The notes: generated by a model not told the origin, from the sequence alone. A stretch of 64,000 nucleotides of DNA from Acidimicrobiales bacterium (GCA_009843525.1 VYDH01000030.1:62001-126000), one strand, 5' to 3'; counted from the first letter of the stretch, positions 36,440 to 46,053 are shown. Numbers and translations are program-made.

Positions 36440-36889
36440 ATGCGCAGCGTGGCTGAGCCTGGTGTGGGGATTGAGGTGTGTGGGGTCGTCGACGACGAGC
36501 TGGTGGGTGCGTTCGCGCGGCTGCACCCGCAGCTGTCGTCGTCGCCGCCGCCTGACGCCGCGGCGCTGGAGCGCATCGTCGGTCATCCCGCCAACACGGT
36601 GCTGATCGCCCGCGACGGGGCAGACGAGATCGTCGGTGCGATGATTCTGGTGCTCTTCCCGCTGGCCAGCGGCCTGCGGGCTTGGATCGAAGATGTCGTC
36701 GTCGACGAGGCCGCACGTGGGCGCGGCATCGGCGCGGCGCTCAATCGGCGTGCCATCGACATCGCCCGAGATGCCGGCGCGCGCACTGTTGATCTCACGT
36801 CCCGGCCGGACCGGGAGGCCGCCAACCGCCTGTATGCCCGGCTCGGTTTCAACCAGCGGAACACCAACGTCTACCGACTCGACCTGTAA
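36440..36889 (+). CDS. GNAT family N-acetyltransferase
   Basis: A 149-residue acetyltransferase. The acetyl-CoA pyrophosphate loop is VVDEAARGRGIGAALNRRAI, preceded by AWIEDVVV and followed by the C-terminal ANRLYARLGFNQRNTNVYRL. The substrate is unknown. Start ATG 36440 (GTG 36449 possible), downstream of the palindromic repeat. Confidence 0.88.
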   Translation: MRSVAEPGVGIEVCGVVDDELVGAFARLHPQLSSSPPPDAAALERIVGHPANTVLIARDGADEIVGAMILVLFPLASGLRAWIEDVVVDEAARGRGIGAALNRRAIDIARDAGARTVDLTSRPDREAANRLYARLGFNQRNTNVYRLDL

Positions 36890-36943
36890 GTACGGTTTGG
36901 GCGCGAGCGTCTCGCTGCGCCATCTTGAGGAGGCCCCAGAACC

Positions 36944-37447
36944 ATGGATCCAGACAGCATCAACTTGGGCCTGTTCGTCCTGCGAGTGATCGTCGGCGTC
37001 ACGCTGGCGCTCCATGGCATCGCCAAGTTCCGTGGCGGCATCCGTGGCGTCGGCAACTGGTTCGCCGCCGAGGGCCTGCGCCCGGGCCTGCTGCACGCCT
37101 ACCTCGCCGCTCTCACCGAGATCGGCGCCGGCATCGGCTTGGCGCTCGGGCTGCTGACGCCCCTCAGCGCGATGGCGTTCATCGGCGTGATGACCACCGC
37201 CGGGTGGGTCGGCCACCGCAAGAACGGCTTCTTCATCATCCGTGAGGGCTGGGAGTACGTGTTCGTGCTGGCCGTGGCCGCAGCGGCCGTGGCGGCCACC
37301 GGTCCCGGCGACTGGTCGGTTGACAACGCGCTCGGCCTCGACTGGAGCGGGCCGGTCTGGTTCGTGGTCGCCATCGCCGGCGGGCTGGTGTCCACGCTGC
37401 TGCTGCTGGCCGCGTTCTACCGGCCGAACGCTCCAGCGGAGCAGTGA
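36944..37447 (+). CDS. DoxX family membrane protein
   Basis: A 167-residue integral membrane protein with about four hydrophobic helices. The DoxX start LFVLRVIVGVTLALHGIAKF is at residues 10-29, followed by a glycine-rich second helix. ATG 36944 follows a strong GAGGAGG. DoxX relatives are linked to quinone or thiol redox at the membrane; no specific role can be read here. Confidence 0.85.
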   Translation: MDPDSINLGLFVLRVIVGVTLALHGIAKFRGGIRGVGNWFAAEGLRPGLLHAYLAALTEIGAGIGLALGLLTPLSAMAFIGVMTTAGWVGHRKNGFFIIREGWEYVFVLAVAAAAVAATGPGDWSVDNALGLDWSGPVWFVVAIAGGLVSTLLLLAAFYRPNAPAEQ

Positions 37448-37548
37448 CCGCCCCGCTCCGCTTGCGACACGTCGCCAGAACCCCTCGCGTCCAGAGATCC
37501 GCGCAGCCGAGATCCCGGCAGTGAGATTGTCGTCATGAGGCGCGAGCT

Positions 37549-37980
37549 ATGAGGTGGGGGCTCTTCGGACGGCTGGTCGGCTACAGCACGGTGTCGGCCG
37601 GCACGGTGGTGGTGACCCAGTCGGTGCTCGTGGTGGCCTATGCGGTGCTGGGCTGGCCCGCGGTCGTGGCCAACGTGGTCGCGGTGTGCGTGGCCGCCGG
37701 GCCTGCCTACTACGCCAACCGGCGATGGGTTTGGGCCCGCACCGACCGCCATTCGCTCACCGGAGAGATCCTGCCCTTCTGGGCCTACAGCCTCGCCGGG
37801 CTCGGCATCTCCACGGTGCTTGTCGGGTTGGCCGAGATGTGGTGGCAGTCGACCGTAGCCGTCTCGGCGGCAAATCTCATCGGCTTCGGGGTCCTGTGGG
37901 CGGGCAAGTTCATCCTGCTCGACCGGGTGCTGTTCGCTCGGCCCGAGGCCCCTGCCGGCTCAGCCTCTGAGGGGCCATGA
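37549..37980 (+). CDS. GtrA-like flippase-family membrane protein
   Basis: A 143-residue protein with four predicted membrane helices and the GtrA hallmark YYANRRWVW after helix 2. GtrA proteins are thought to help move polyprenyl-linked sugars across the membrane. The stop overlaps the next methyltransferase start by 4 nt, and sugar-polymer genes follow, in keeping with that role. Confidence 0.85.
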   Translation: MRWGLFGRLVGYSTVSAGTVVVTQSVLVVAYAVLGWPAVVANVVAVCVAAGPAYYANRRWVWARTDRHSLTGEILPFWAYSLAGLGISTVLVGLAEMWWQSTVAVSAANLIGFGVLWAGKFILLDRVLFARPEAPAGSASEGP

Positions 37981-38606
37981 ACTCCGAGCTGGCGGCGCTG
38001 GCCCAGCGGGTGAAGGGCTTCATGCCCCACGACGAGGGCTTGGCGCTGTATCGGGCCGCTGCCGAAGTGGCCTCGCAGGGACCGCTCGTGGAGATCGGCT
38101 CGTACTGCGGCAAGTCGGCGCTGTACTTGGGCGCTGCTGCGGCGGAGTCCGGCGGGGTGCTGTTCACCATCGACCATCACCGTGGTTCCGAAGAGATGCA
38201 GGCAGGCTGGGAACATCACGACGCTGAGCTCGTCGTACCCAGCACCGGCCGCATGGATTCGCTGCCGATCCTGCGGCAAACGCTCATCGACGCCGGCCTC
38301 GAAGAGGTCGTCGTGGCCATCGTGGGCGACTCGGTCACGGTCGCGGCGCACTGGTCAAGCGCTGCCCTGGTGTTCATCGACGGCGCCCATGGGGAGGCGC
38401 CGGCCCATGCCGACTACGAGGCGTGGTCGCCGAAGGTGGTGCCGGGCGGCTTGCTGGCCATCCACGACGTGTTCCCGGATCCCGCCGACGGCGGCAGACC
38501 GCCGTATGAGATCTGGCTGCGAGCCCTCGACGACGGCTTCCTCGAGCACGGCGCTGTCGGCAGCCTGCGCGTGCTGCGCAGACCGGTCAGCCGGCAGGCG
38601 TCGTGA
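37977..38606 (+). CDS. Class I SAM-dependent methyltransferase (Methyltransf_24-like)
   Basis: A 209-residue methyltransferase with SAM motif I LVEIGSYCGKSALYLGAAA, acidic residue in TIDHHRGSEE, and post-motif ALVFIDGAHGEAPAHADYEAW followed by GGLLAIHDVFPDP. The type is common in sugar or glycolipid methylation. It is coupled to the GtrA-like gene. Its 3' end overlaps the convergent gene at 38587 by 20 nt. Confidence 0.83.
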   Translation: MNSELAALAQRVKGFMPHDEGLALYRAAAEVASQGPLVEIGSYCGKSALYLGAAAAESGGVLFTIDHHRGSEEMQAGWEHHDAELVVPSTGRMDSLPILRQTLIDAGLEEVVVAIVGDSVTVAAHWSSAALVFIDGAHGEAPAHADYEAWSPKVVPGGLLAIHDVFPDPADGGRPPYEIWLRALDDGFLEHGAVGSLRVLRRPVSRQAS

Positions 38607-39612
38607 TGAGCGCGCCGGCGGCCCCGGTGCGTTGGTCGAGCGCATCGGCGGCCAGCAGCACGGCCGCGGCGGTGTAGCTGGAGCGTTCGGCATCGGGAAA
38701 GGTCCGGGACTTGGGCACGACCCAGCCGGTGTAGTAGCTGCCGTCGTCATTGCGCATCGCAGATGTGGCCTCGACGAGCCGGCGGGCAGTGGCGATGTCG
38801 CCGGTGCGCAGGTACGCGAGCGCGCACTCGCAGGTCTCTGCTGCGGTCACCCAGGCCTGGTCGGCCACGCAGCGCACGCCCTGAGGCAGCAGGAACTTCG
38901 GCGCGCCCGCGGCGAGATGGGCGCGGGCCTGCGCGCCTTCGAGCGCGCCGCACAGCACCGGGTAGTACCAGTCCATTGCCCAGCGGTCCTTGGGCTCGAA
39001 CGAGTCCGGCCGGTGACGGATCAATCGCTCGATCTCGGTTGCGGCCCGCTTCCAGTCCGGACGCCGGCGTCCCAGCAGGCGTGCCAGGGCGACGCCGCAG
39101 CGCAGCGAGTGCGCGATCGACGACGATCCGGTGAGCAGGGCATACGGCCACGGTGTGCCGTTGGCGTGCACCGCCCACGGGATGTGGCCGCTGGACTTGC
39201 GCAGGCCGACCACGAAGTCGAGCGCCCGCTCGACGGTCGGCCACATCGCCTCGACGAAGCCGCGGTCACCGGTGGCCTGCCAGTGATGCCACACGCCGAC
39301 CGCCACGTAGGCGCAGCAATTCGTGTCGATCTTCGGGTCCTTGATGCCGTCGGCGATGTAATAGTTGTGCCAGCTTCCCGCAGCGTGCTGGTTCGCGGTG
39401 AGCCAGTGGTAGGCGGCCTCGGCGGCGAGGTGCCGGCCTGCCGACGCCAGCGCCATGGCGGCTTCCACGTGATTCCAGGGGTCGGCGTGGCCCCCGTCGA
39501 ACCACAGGATGAGACCGTCGGGCTGCTGGCACGCCTCGATGGCGTCGGCCGTGGCAGCGATCTGTCCAGGCGTGAGCAGTGGCGCGGTGACAACTGCCGC
39601 TTCAGGCTGCAT
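38587..39612 (-). CDS. Alpha/alpha-toroid protein, prenyltransferase-like
   Basis: A 341-residue protein built of helical repeats with many Trp and Gly residues (LILWFDGGHADPWNHVEAAMAL, DTNCCAYVAVGVWHHW, DRWAMDWYYPVLCGAL). Such (alpha/alpha)6-toroid proteins are often labelled prenyltransferase or glycosidase-like; no catalytic motif lets me choose. Its start overlaps the stop of the upstream methyltransferase by 11 nt, and with the GT4 gene they form a minus-strand operon for a glycan. Confidence 0.7.
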   Translation of the reverse strand: MQPEAAVVTAPLLTPGQIAATADAIEACQQPDGLILWFDGGHADPWNHVEAAMALASAGRHLAAEAAYHWLTANQHAAGSWHNYYIADGIKDPKIDTNCCAYVAVGVWHHWQATGDRGFVEAMWPTVERALDFVVGLRKSSGHIPWAVHANGTPWPYALLTGSSSIAHSLRCGVALARLLGRRRPDWKRAATEIERLIRHRPDSFEPKDRWAMDWYYPVLCGALEGAQARAHLAAGAPKFLLPQGVRCVADQAWVTAAETCECALAYLRTGDIATARRLVEATSAMRNDDGSYYTGWVVPKSRTFPDAERSSYTAAAVLLAADALDQRTGAAGALITTPAG

Positions 39613-40384
39613 GTGCGGCTCCCACCGGATCGGCTACGTGCTCGGCCGCCTCGTGCGCCCGGGCCTTGTAGGCGTACAGCACCGTCGATTTGGGCAGCAG
39701 GGCGTTGAGCAGGCGGTCGAGCGTGCGGGTCAGCGGCGGCGCCTCGGTCATGTCCCACACCAGCAGCCGGTGATAGGCCCGCACCAGCGGGTGCTGGTCG
39801 TTGTGCGGCCCGACCAGGCAGCGCAGCCACCAGTAGGGCGTGTGCAGACCGTGCGCGCCGTGACTGTCGGAGACATACAGACCGGCCGCTGCCAGCTTCG
39901 CCCGCAGTTCGCCGGCGCTGTAGATGCGCACATGGCCGTCGGGCACCGCGGGTGCGTGGTAATCGGCCGACAGCGCCCAGCAGACCCGCTCGGCGGCTCG
40001 CGCCGGAACTGTCACCGCAATCGTGCCGCCGGGCAGCAGCACCCGTGCCAGCTCGGCGATGGCCCGCTCGTCGTCAACGATGTGCTCGAGCACTTCCGCA
40101 GCAATGATCCGGTCGAAGCTGGCGTCGGGGTACGGCAGTGCGGTGGCATCGGCCACGACTGCGTGACCGAGCTGCTGGCCGGCCGACGATTCGATCTCGC
40201 CGGCGTCATCCATGGCCGCGAACATGTCGGTGACGGCGCGCAGTTCGTCGGGATCACGATCCGACGCCACGGTGACGCAGCCGCGCCGGGCGCTCTCGAA
40301 GGCGTGACGGCCCGCGCCGCAGCCCAGGTCCAGCACCCGGTCGCCGCGAACGGCGCCGAGACGCTCGTAGTCGACAGTGAGCAT
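39602..40384 (-). CDS. Class I SAM-dependent methyltransferase (Methyltransf_11-like)
   Basis: A 260-residue methyltransferase. Motif I VLDLGCGAGRHAFESARRG, acidic VASDRDPDEL, motif II/III region PYPDASFDRIIAAEVLEHI and LLPGGTIAVTVPA are all present. ATG 40384 overlaps the GT4 stop by one base, and a longer upstream frame is ignored. It probably acts on a glycan or lipid intermediate made by the neighbouring genes. Confidence 0.88.
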   Translation of the reverse strand: MLTVDYERLGAVRGDRVLDLGCGAGRHAFESARRGCVTVASDRDPDELRAVTDMFAAMDDAGEIESSAGQQLGHAVVADATALPYPDASFDRIIAAEVLEHIVDDERAIAELARVLLPGGTIAVTVPARAAERVCWALSADYHAPAVPDGHVRIYSAGELRAKLAAAGLYVSDSHGAHGLHTPYWWLRCLVGPHNDQHPLVRAYHRLLVWDMTEAPPLTRTLDRLLNALLPKSTVLYAYKARAHEAAEHVADPVGAAHAA

Positions 40385-41733
40385 CAGCGCGTGGCACTCA
40401 CCCGGAAGTCGCGCCTGCGCGGCGGCGGCGCTGGAATGTCTGCCAGCAGCGCCCGGTACTGCTCGACGGTCTTGCGAGCCGTGGCAGCCCACGAATAGTT
40501 CGCCTTCACCCGCGCCCGTCCAGCCGCTCCCACGGTTGCCCGCAGATCGGGTTGAGCGAGCGCCCAGCCGATGCGGGCCGCAAGCGCCTCCGAGTCGCCG
40601 GGCGGTACCTGCAGGCAGGTCTCGCCGTCGGCACCGGTGACCTCAGGCAGCGCGCCACCGGTGGTCGCCACCAGCGGCACACCGCACGACATCGCTTCGA
40701 CGGCAGGCAGCGAGAAGCCCTCATACAGCGACGGCACCACGGCCAGCTCGGCCTCGTTGTAGAGCTCCACGATGCGCTCGTCAGGCACGCCGCTCACGAA
40801 CTCGACGCTGCCGGCCAGGTCGAGCTGATCGATGAGCCGGCTCGCCGCCGAGTCGTTCTTGGGTCGCCCGATCACCACGAGATGCAGCGACGGATCCTCG
40901 GTGCGCAGCTTGGCCAGCGCTTCGAGCAGGTAGGCGAGGCCCTTCATGGCCACGTCGGCGCTGGCGGTGGTCATGAGCCGGCCCGGCACCGGCGTCACCT
41001 GCGACAGGGGTCGGAACTGGGCCGGATCGACGCCGACCGTCACGATCCTCAGGCGGGCGGGATCCACGCCGAGGTCGGTCACGATGTCGTCGAAGCTGTT
41101 GGTGGACACGGTCACGATCCGGTCGAGGCGCCGCGCCACCCGATTCTGCATGCGGGTGAAGGCATAGAAGCGCCGCATGGCGAGCCGCTTGCCGCGGGTC
41201 GGCGCGTGGGCGATCTCGAGCCGCCGGTCCACTGTGATCGGGTGATGGATCGTGCCGAGCGTGGGCATGCCGGCCCGCCGCAGCCAGTCGATGCCATAGC
41301 CGAGGCATTGGTTGTCATGCACCAGGTCGAAGTCGTCGATCCGGCCGCGCAGCGCCCGGAACGCTCGCAGGCTGAACGTCAGCGGCTCGGCGAACGAGGC
41401 CGTGCAGGTGATGAGCCACTCCAGCACGTCGATGGGCGAGCGGAACTCGGCCAGCTTGGGCACCCGGAACGGATCGGGCATGCGATACAGGTCGAGGCTG
41501 GGCAGCTCGGTCAGCTTGATGCCGTCGTCGAGGTGCGGGTAGGGCGGCCCGCTGAACACCTCGACGCTGTGGCCGAGCGCCGACAGCTCCCGGGCCAGGT
41601 GGCGGACATAGATGCCTTGGCCGCCGACCCACGGATGACCGCGGTAGGTCAGCAGTGCGATGCGCAACGGCGGCCCGCTGTCAGCCGGCTCGTCGCCGGG
41701 CTGCATGTCTGCCGGCCCGGTGTCGGGGTCCAT
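40384..41733 (-). CDS. Family 4 glycosyltransferase
   Basis: A 449-residue GT-B retaining glycosyltransferase. The N-terminal GGQGIYVRHLARELSALGH and the C-terminal EX7E nucleotide-sugar motif EGFSLPAVEAMSCG are diagnostic, and MKGLAYLLEALAKLR is also typical. It is first in a minus-strand operon with two glycan-type genes. The donor and acceptor are unknown. Confidence 0.9.
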   Translation of the reverse strand: MDPDTGPADMQPGDEPADSGPPLRIALLTYRGHPWVGGQGIYVRHLARELSALGHSVEVFSGPPYPHLDDGIKLTELPSLDLYRMPDPFRVPKLAEFRSPIDVLEWLITCTASFAEPLTFSLRAFRALRGRIDDFDLVHDNQCLGYGIDWLRRAGMPTLGTIHHPITVDRRLEIAHAPTRGKRLAMRRFYAFTRMQNRVARRLDRIVTVSTNSFDDIVTDLGVDPARLRIVTVGVDPAQFRPLSQVTPVPGRLMTTASADVAMKGLAYLLEALAKLRTEDPSLHLVVIGRPKNDSAASRLIDQLDLAGSVEFVSGVPDERIVELYNEAELAVVPSLYEGFSLPAVEAMSCGVPLVATTGGALPEVTGADGETCLQVPPGDSEALAARIGWALAQPDLRATVGAAGRARVKANYSWAATARKTVEQYRALLADIPAPPPRRRDFRVSATR

Positions 41734-41904
41734 CGCAGCCTCCGTCGGAAAGCGAGAACCCGGCAGGCACCGGCCCGGCAGAGCCGGATCGAGCAGGCGA
41801 GCTCGTCAAGGTCGCGTGAGGCTACTTGCCAGCCTGCCGACGCGAACCGGACGCCCGCTCGGCAGCGGAGCATCCCGACCCGGTGCCGGTACCGTTCGCA
41901 GCGC

Positions 41905-43014
41905 ATGGCTGAGTCAACTGCCGCGGCGCTGCCGGCGGATCATCCGATCCACCGGTTGGGCGACAGCCTGTACCTGCGGGCGGCCCGCTGCCGGCGGACC
42001 GAGCAGGTGCCGGTGTGGTTCCAGCGGCAGGCCGGGCGCTCGCTGCCCGAATACCGGGCGCTGCGAGGGCAGGGCAGCATTCTCGACGCCATCGCCGATC
42101 CGGCCACCGCCGCCGAGATCACCCTGCAGCCGGTACGCCGCTACGGGGTCGATGCGGCCGTGCTGTTCTCCGACATCGTGGTGCCGGCCGCCGCAGTCGG
42201 CTTCGGGATCGACGTGGTGCCCGGCGTGGGACCGGTGGCCGGACAGCCGCTGCGCAGCCGCGCTGATCTGGATCGGCTACCGGAGCTTGACGCTGAGGCG
42301 CATACCCCCTACGTGCTCGACACCATCCGGTTGCTGGCGGCCGAGCTCGACGTGCCGCTCGTCGGCTTCGCCGGGGCGCCGTTCACGGTGGCGAGCTACC
42401 TGGTCGAAGGTGCACCTTCCCGCCAGCACCTGCGGACCAAGTCGCTCATGTACACCGACACGGCGCTGTGGCACGACCTCATGGAACGGCTGGCGTCCAT
42501 CGCCGTGGCCTCGATGCGATCGCAGGTACTGGCAGGCGCCAGCGCCGTGCAGCTCTTCGACTCGTGGGCGGGCACGCTGTCGCCCGCCGACTATGCGGAG
42601 TTCGTGGCACCGCACAGCAGGCGGGTGTTCGACGAGCTGGCCGACCTGGGCGTGCCCCGGGCGCACTTCGGCGTTGGCACCGGGGAGCTGCTCGACCAGA
42701 TGGCGCAGGTAGGCGCCGACGTGGTGGGCGTGGATTGGCGGGTACCGCTCGAGGTGGCTCGCGAGCGGGTCGGGCCCGGCGTCGCGCTGCAGGGCAACCT
42801 CGACCCGGCCCTGTGCGTGGCGGGATGGGATGCCGTGCGCCCCGCCGCCGACCGCATCCTGGCCGCGGGCACGACCGAGAACGGTTACATCTTCAACCTG
42901 GGCCACGGCGTGCTGCCCGAAACCGACCCCACGGTGCTCGAACGGCTGACCGACTATGTGCACGCATACCGGCGGCCGGTGCCAACCCGGCTCGCGCCAA
43001 GCCAGCACGACTGA
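41905..43014 (+). CDS. hemE: Uroporphyrinogen decarboxylase
   Basis: A 369-residue HemE converting uroporphyrinogen III to coproporphyrinogen III. PVWFQRQAGRSLPEYR is the N-terminal substrate motif (Gln replaces the usual Met before RQAGR). GFAGAPFTVASYLVEG, LFDSWAGTLSP and the C-terminal NLGHGVLPETDP are conserved. ATG 41905. The oxidase gene begins directly after the stop. Confidence 0.95.
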   Translation: MAESTAAALPADHPIHRLGDSLYLRAARCRRTEQVPVWFQRQAGRSLPEYRALRGQGSILDAIADPATAAEITLQPVRRYGVDAAVLFSDIVVPAAAVGFGIDVVPGVGPVAGQPLRSRADLDRLPELDAEAHTPYVLDTIRLLAAELDVPLVGFAGAPFTVASYLVEGAPSRQHLRTKSLMYTDTALWHDLMERLASIAVASMRSQVLAGASAVQLFDSWAGTLSPADYAEFVAPHSRRVFDELADLGVPRAHFGVGTGELLDQMAQVGADVVGVDWRVPLEVARERVGPGVALQGNLDPALCVAGWDAVRPAADRILAAGTTENGYIFNLGHGVLPETDPTVLERLTDYVHAYRRPVPTRLAPSQHD

Positions 43015-44553
43015 GTGGGGGAAATGGCGCCGCAGCGGGTCGTGGTGGTCGGCGGCGGCATCAGCGGGCTGACTGCTGCATACCGCTTGCTGCATCCCAC
43101 CGGGGCGGGGGCCGAAGTGCCCCGTGTGGTGCTGATCGACAGCGCCGAGCGTCTGGGCGGCAAGATCCTGTCGACGCCGTTCGAAGGGCGGCTCGTCGAC
43201 GAAGGCGCCGATGCGTTCCTGCTGCGGGTGCCCTGGGCGATCGAGCTCTGCGAGGAGCTGGGCATCTCGGCCGAGCGCATCTCGCCGTCGGTCGGCGGTG
43301 CTTCTGTGGCGCATACGGGTGGGGACGCCCCGCAGCTCACGTCCCTGCCTGATGGCCTCGTGGGCGGGGTGCCGACCCGGCTCGGACCACTGCTGCGGTC
43401 GCCGCTGCTGGGCCCGCTGGGCACGCTGCGGGCTGCGGCCGACTACGTCCTGCCGCGCCGCTTCACCGCACGCCGCCTCGATGCCGCCAGCGTGGGTGAC
43501 ATCGTGCGCGCCCGGCTCGGAGCGGCAGTGGCGTCGCAGGTGGTCGACCCGCTGCTCGGCAGCATCAGTGCGGGCGACATCAACCGGCTGGACGCGGCGA
43601 CCTCCGCGCCGATCCTCGGCCAAGCGCTGGAGCGCAGCCGCTCGCTCATGTGGGGACTGCGCCGGATGCAGCCGGCGCCTGCCGCAGACGACTCCGGCCC
43701 CGCACCGATCTTCGGCAGCTTCGAAGGCGGGATGGGCCGGCTGGTCGAAGCGCTGATGAAGCGCCTGGATGGATGCGTCTTGCGCCTGGGCACCCCGGTG
43801 GAAGCAATCCGGCGCCCCGGCACGCGGTTCGCTGTGCATACCGGGTCTGAGGTGCTCGACGCAGACGCGGTCATCATCGCTGCACCGGCCCACGCAGCAG
43901 CGCAGATGCTGCCAGCTGCGCCCGACGCCGCGGCCGCCCTTGGGCTCATCGACTACGCATCGGTTGCCGTCGTGACGCTGAGCGTCCGCCCGGACGCCAT
44001 CGATGCACCGCACGAGGCCGGATTCTTGGTCACTCGGAGTACCGGTTGGCTCACGACGGCCTGCAGCTACGGCTCGGCCAAGTGGCCCAACTGGGCTGCG
44101 GGTGGTGATCAACCCCCCGAGGGCGATCCGCATCCCGCTGGCGACGGCGTCGGCGGCGATGGCGGCCACGACGGCAACCCGAACGTCGTGCTGCGCGTGT
44201 CGGTGGGCCGCGACAGCGACGACCGTCACACGCGCCTCGACGATGGCGAGCTGCGCGACACAGTGCTCGCCGAGTTGTCGAGCCTGCCGCCGCTGCGGGG
44301 CCTGTGCGACCCCACCGTCGTCGCTTCGTGGCGGGTCTCGCGCTGGCCCCATTCGCTGCCGCAGTACCGGCCCGGGCACGGTCAGCTCGTCGACCGGATC
44401 TCCGAGGCGCTGGCTCGCGAGATGCCCGGCGTGTTCGTGACCGGGGCTGCCTACCGGGGCCTCGGCATTCCAGCCTGCATCCGGCAGGGCAACGAGGCGG
44501 CCGAGAGGGCCACAGCGCACCTCGCCTCAGCAAGCGCCACCGCTTCGCCGTGA
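43015..44553 (+). CDS. hemY: Coproporphyrinogen III / protoporphyrinogen oxidase (HemY-type)
   Basis: A 512-residue FAD oxidase of the HemY/CgoX family. The FAD loop VVVGGGISGLTAAYRLL, then ERLGGKILST and EGADAFLL are N-terminal. The C-terminal segment VFVTGAAYRGLGIPACIRQG is typical. Because hemQ is also present, its natural substrate is probably coproporphyrinogen III (inference). A Gly/Asp/Pro-rich insert of about 25 residues lies near residue 365. GTG 43015 or ATG 43024 may be the start. The stop overlaps lnt. Confidence 0.9.
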   Translation: MGEMAPQRVVVVGGGISGLTAAYRLLHPTGAGAEVPRVVLIDSAERLGGKILSTPFEGRLVDEGADAFLLRVPWAIELCEELGISAERISPSVGGASVAHTGGDAPQLTSLPDGLVGGVPTRLGPLLRSPLLGPLGTLRAAADYVLPRRFTARRLDAASVGDIVRARLGAAVASQVVDPLLGSISAGDINRLDAATSAPILGQALERSRSLMWGLRRMQPAPAADDSGPAPIFGSFEGGMGRLVEALMKRLDGCVLRLGTPVEAIRRPGTRFAVHTGSEVLDADAVIIAAPAHAAAQMLPAAPDAAAALGLIDYASVAVVTLSVRPDAIDAPHEAGFLVTRSTGWLTTACSYGSAKWPNWAAGGDQPPEGDPHPAGDGVGGDGGHDGNPNVVLRVSVGRDSDDRHTRLDDGELRDTVLAELSSLPPLRGLCDPTVVASWRVSRWPHSLPQYRPGHGQLVDRISEALAREMPGVFVTGAAYRGLGIPACIRQGNEAAERATAHLASASATASP

Positions 44554-46004
44554 ACCGGTTGCTGCGCGACGGCCTTGCGCTCGTGCTCGGAGCGCTCACC
44601 ATGCTGTCGCTGCCGCCATGGGGGCTCTGGCCGCTCGGACCCGTCGGCATCGGCTTGTGGCTGCGCTTCTGCAACCGGGGAGCGCGGCGCTGGCGCGACC
44701 GGCTCGAGGTGGCCGTGGCCTTCTGGCTGGGCGCCTACCTGCTCGGGCTGTTCTGGATGACCGAGCTGACCGTGCCGGGATGGATCGCGGCCGTGCCGGT
44801 CGAGACGCTCATCATGGCGCTGCCGCTGTCGCTCGTTCCGGCCAGCGGCCGATGGCGCGCGCTCGGCGTGCCTGCCGCGCTGGTCCTGGGCGAAGCGGTG
44901 CGCTGGCAGGTGCCCTTCGGCGGCGTGCCCATGTCGAATCTCGCGCTGGGCCAGGTCAGCGGGCCGTGGCTGGGCACCGCGGTGCTTGCAGGTCCGCTGG
45001 GGGTGATCGCGCTCGTGGGCGTGGGTGCAGTCATCGTCGAGCGGCTCTGCGCGCGCGAGTGGTGCGCCGTCTCCTGGCCGGCGGTGGCGGCCATCGCCGC
45101 GCCCATCGCGGCGCTGGCGTGGCCCGCCACCACGGTGGACGCCACCGTCACGGCGGCCGTCGTGCAGGCCGGCGGCGAACTGGGTACCAACGTCGACACG
45201 CCACAGCGCAGCGTGCGGCTGCGCCACCTCGACACCACCAACGCCTGGCAGGGCAGCACCGATCTCATGGTGTGGAGCGAGAGCAGCACGTCTGCCGACG
45301 GCCCGCTGGAGGCCTCCGACAACCTGGCCGAGTTGGAGGCGCTAGCCGGGTGGCGCGACACCGTCCTGATAGCCAACTTCTACGAGCGGGCAGTTGATGC
45401 CGAGCGGTTCCGCAACGCCACCGTCGCCATCAACCCCGAAACCGGTCTGGCAGATCGCTACGACAAATCCCACCTGGTGCCCTTCGGCGAATACGTGCCG
45501 CTGCGCAGCGTGGTGGAACCGTTCGCCGACCTGTCGCTGATCTCCCGCGAAGCCATCGCCGGCGACGGCCCCGGCGTGCTGGCGACCTCGCTGGGCGACA
45601 TCGCCGTCGTCACTTCCTACGAGGTGTACTTCAGCGAACTCGTGCGCGACGGGGTCCAGGCGGGAGGCCGCATCGTCGCGAACCCCACGCTGGCGTCGTC
45701 GTACAGCACCTCGGTGGTGCCCTCTCAGTCGCTCGCCAGTGCCCGGCTGCGGGCGGTCGAGACTGGGCGCTGGGTTCTGCAGGCATCCACCACCGGCTAC
45801 AGCGCCGTGGTGTCGCCCGACGGCGAGGTCACTCACCGCAGCGAGCTGCGCGAAGCCACCGTGCTGGCCGGCGAGGTCGAGCTTCGCTCAGGCAACACCC
45901 CGGCGCTGGCGCTGGGCTCCTGGCCGCTGATCGTGGCAGCCGCCGTGGTGCTCGCCTGGTGCGTTTCGACAGCCCGCAAGCGCAGAACCCGTGCGGAGGG
46001 GTGA
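44550..46004 (+). CDS. lnt: Apolipoprotein N-acyltransferase-like protein with Ser at the catalytic Cys position
   Basis: A 484-residue membrane protein with N-terminal membrane helices and a C-terminal nitrilase-fold domain. The acid is in MVWSESS and the lysine in YDKSHLVPFGEYVPL. Where Lnt enzymes have Cys-Tyr/Trp-Glu, this protein has Thr-Ser-Tyr-Glu, with Ser356 encoded at 45615-45617. The usual NDAWFG loop is also replaced by NPTLASSY. It may be a variant acyltransferase or may have lost the thioester step. GTG 44550 overlaps the upstream stop (GTGA). Confidence 0.85.
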   Translation: MNRLLRDGLALVLGALTMLSLPPWGLWPLGPVGIGLWLRFCNRGARRWRDRLEVAVAFWLGAYLLGLFWMTELTVPGWIAAVPVETLIMALPLSLVPASGRWRALGVPAALVLGEAVRWQVPFGGVPMSNLALGQVSGPWLGTAVLAGPLGVIALVGVGAVIVERLCAREWCAVSWPAVAAIAAPIAALAWPATTVDATVTAAVVQAGGELGTNVDTPQRSVRLRHLDTTNAWQGSTDLMVWSESSTSADGPLEASDNLAELEALAGWRDTVLIANFYERAVDAERFRNATVAINPETGLADRYDKSHLVPFGEYVPLRSVVEPFADLSLISREAIAGDGPGVLATSLGDIAVVTSYEVYFSELVRDGVQAGGRIVANPTLASSYSTSVVPSQSLASARLRAVETGRWVLQASTTGYSAVVSPDGEVTHRSELREATVLAGEVELRSGNTPALALGSWPLIVAAAVVLAWCVSTARKRRTRAEG

Positions 46005-46053
46005 CGAGCCGCGAGTAGCCTTGATCAGCCTCAAAAGCGGTGACGAGCCAAGC

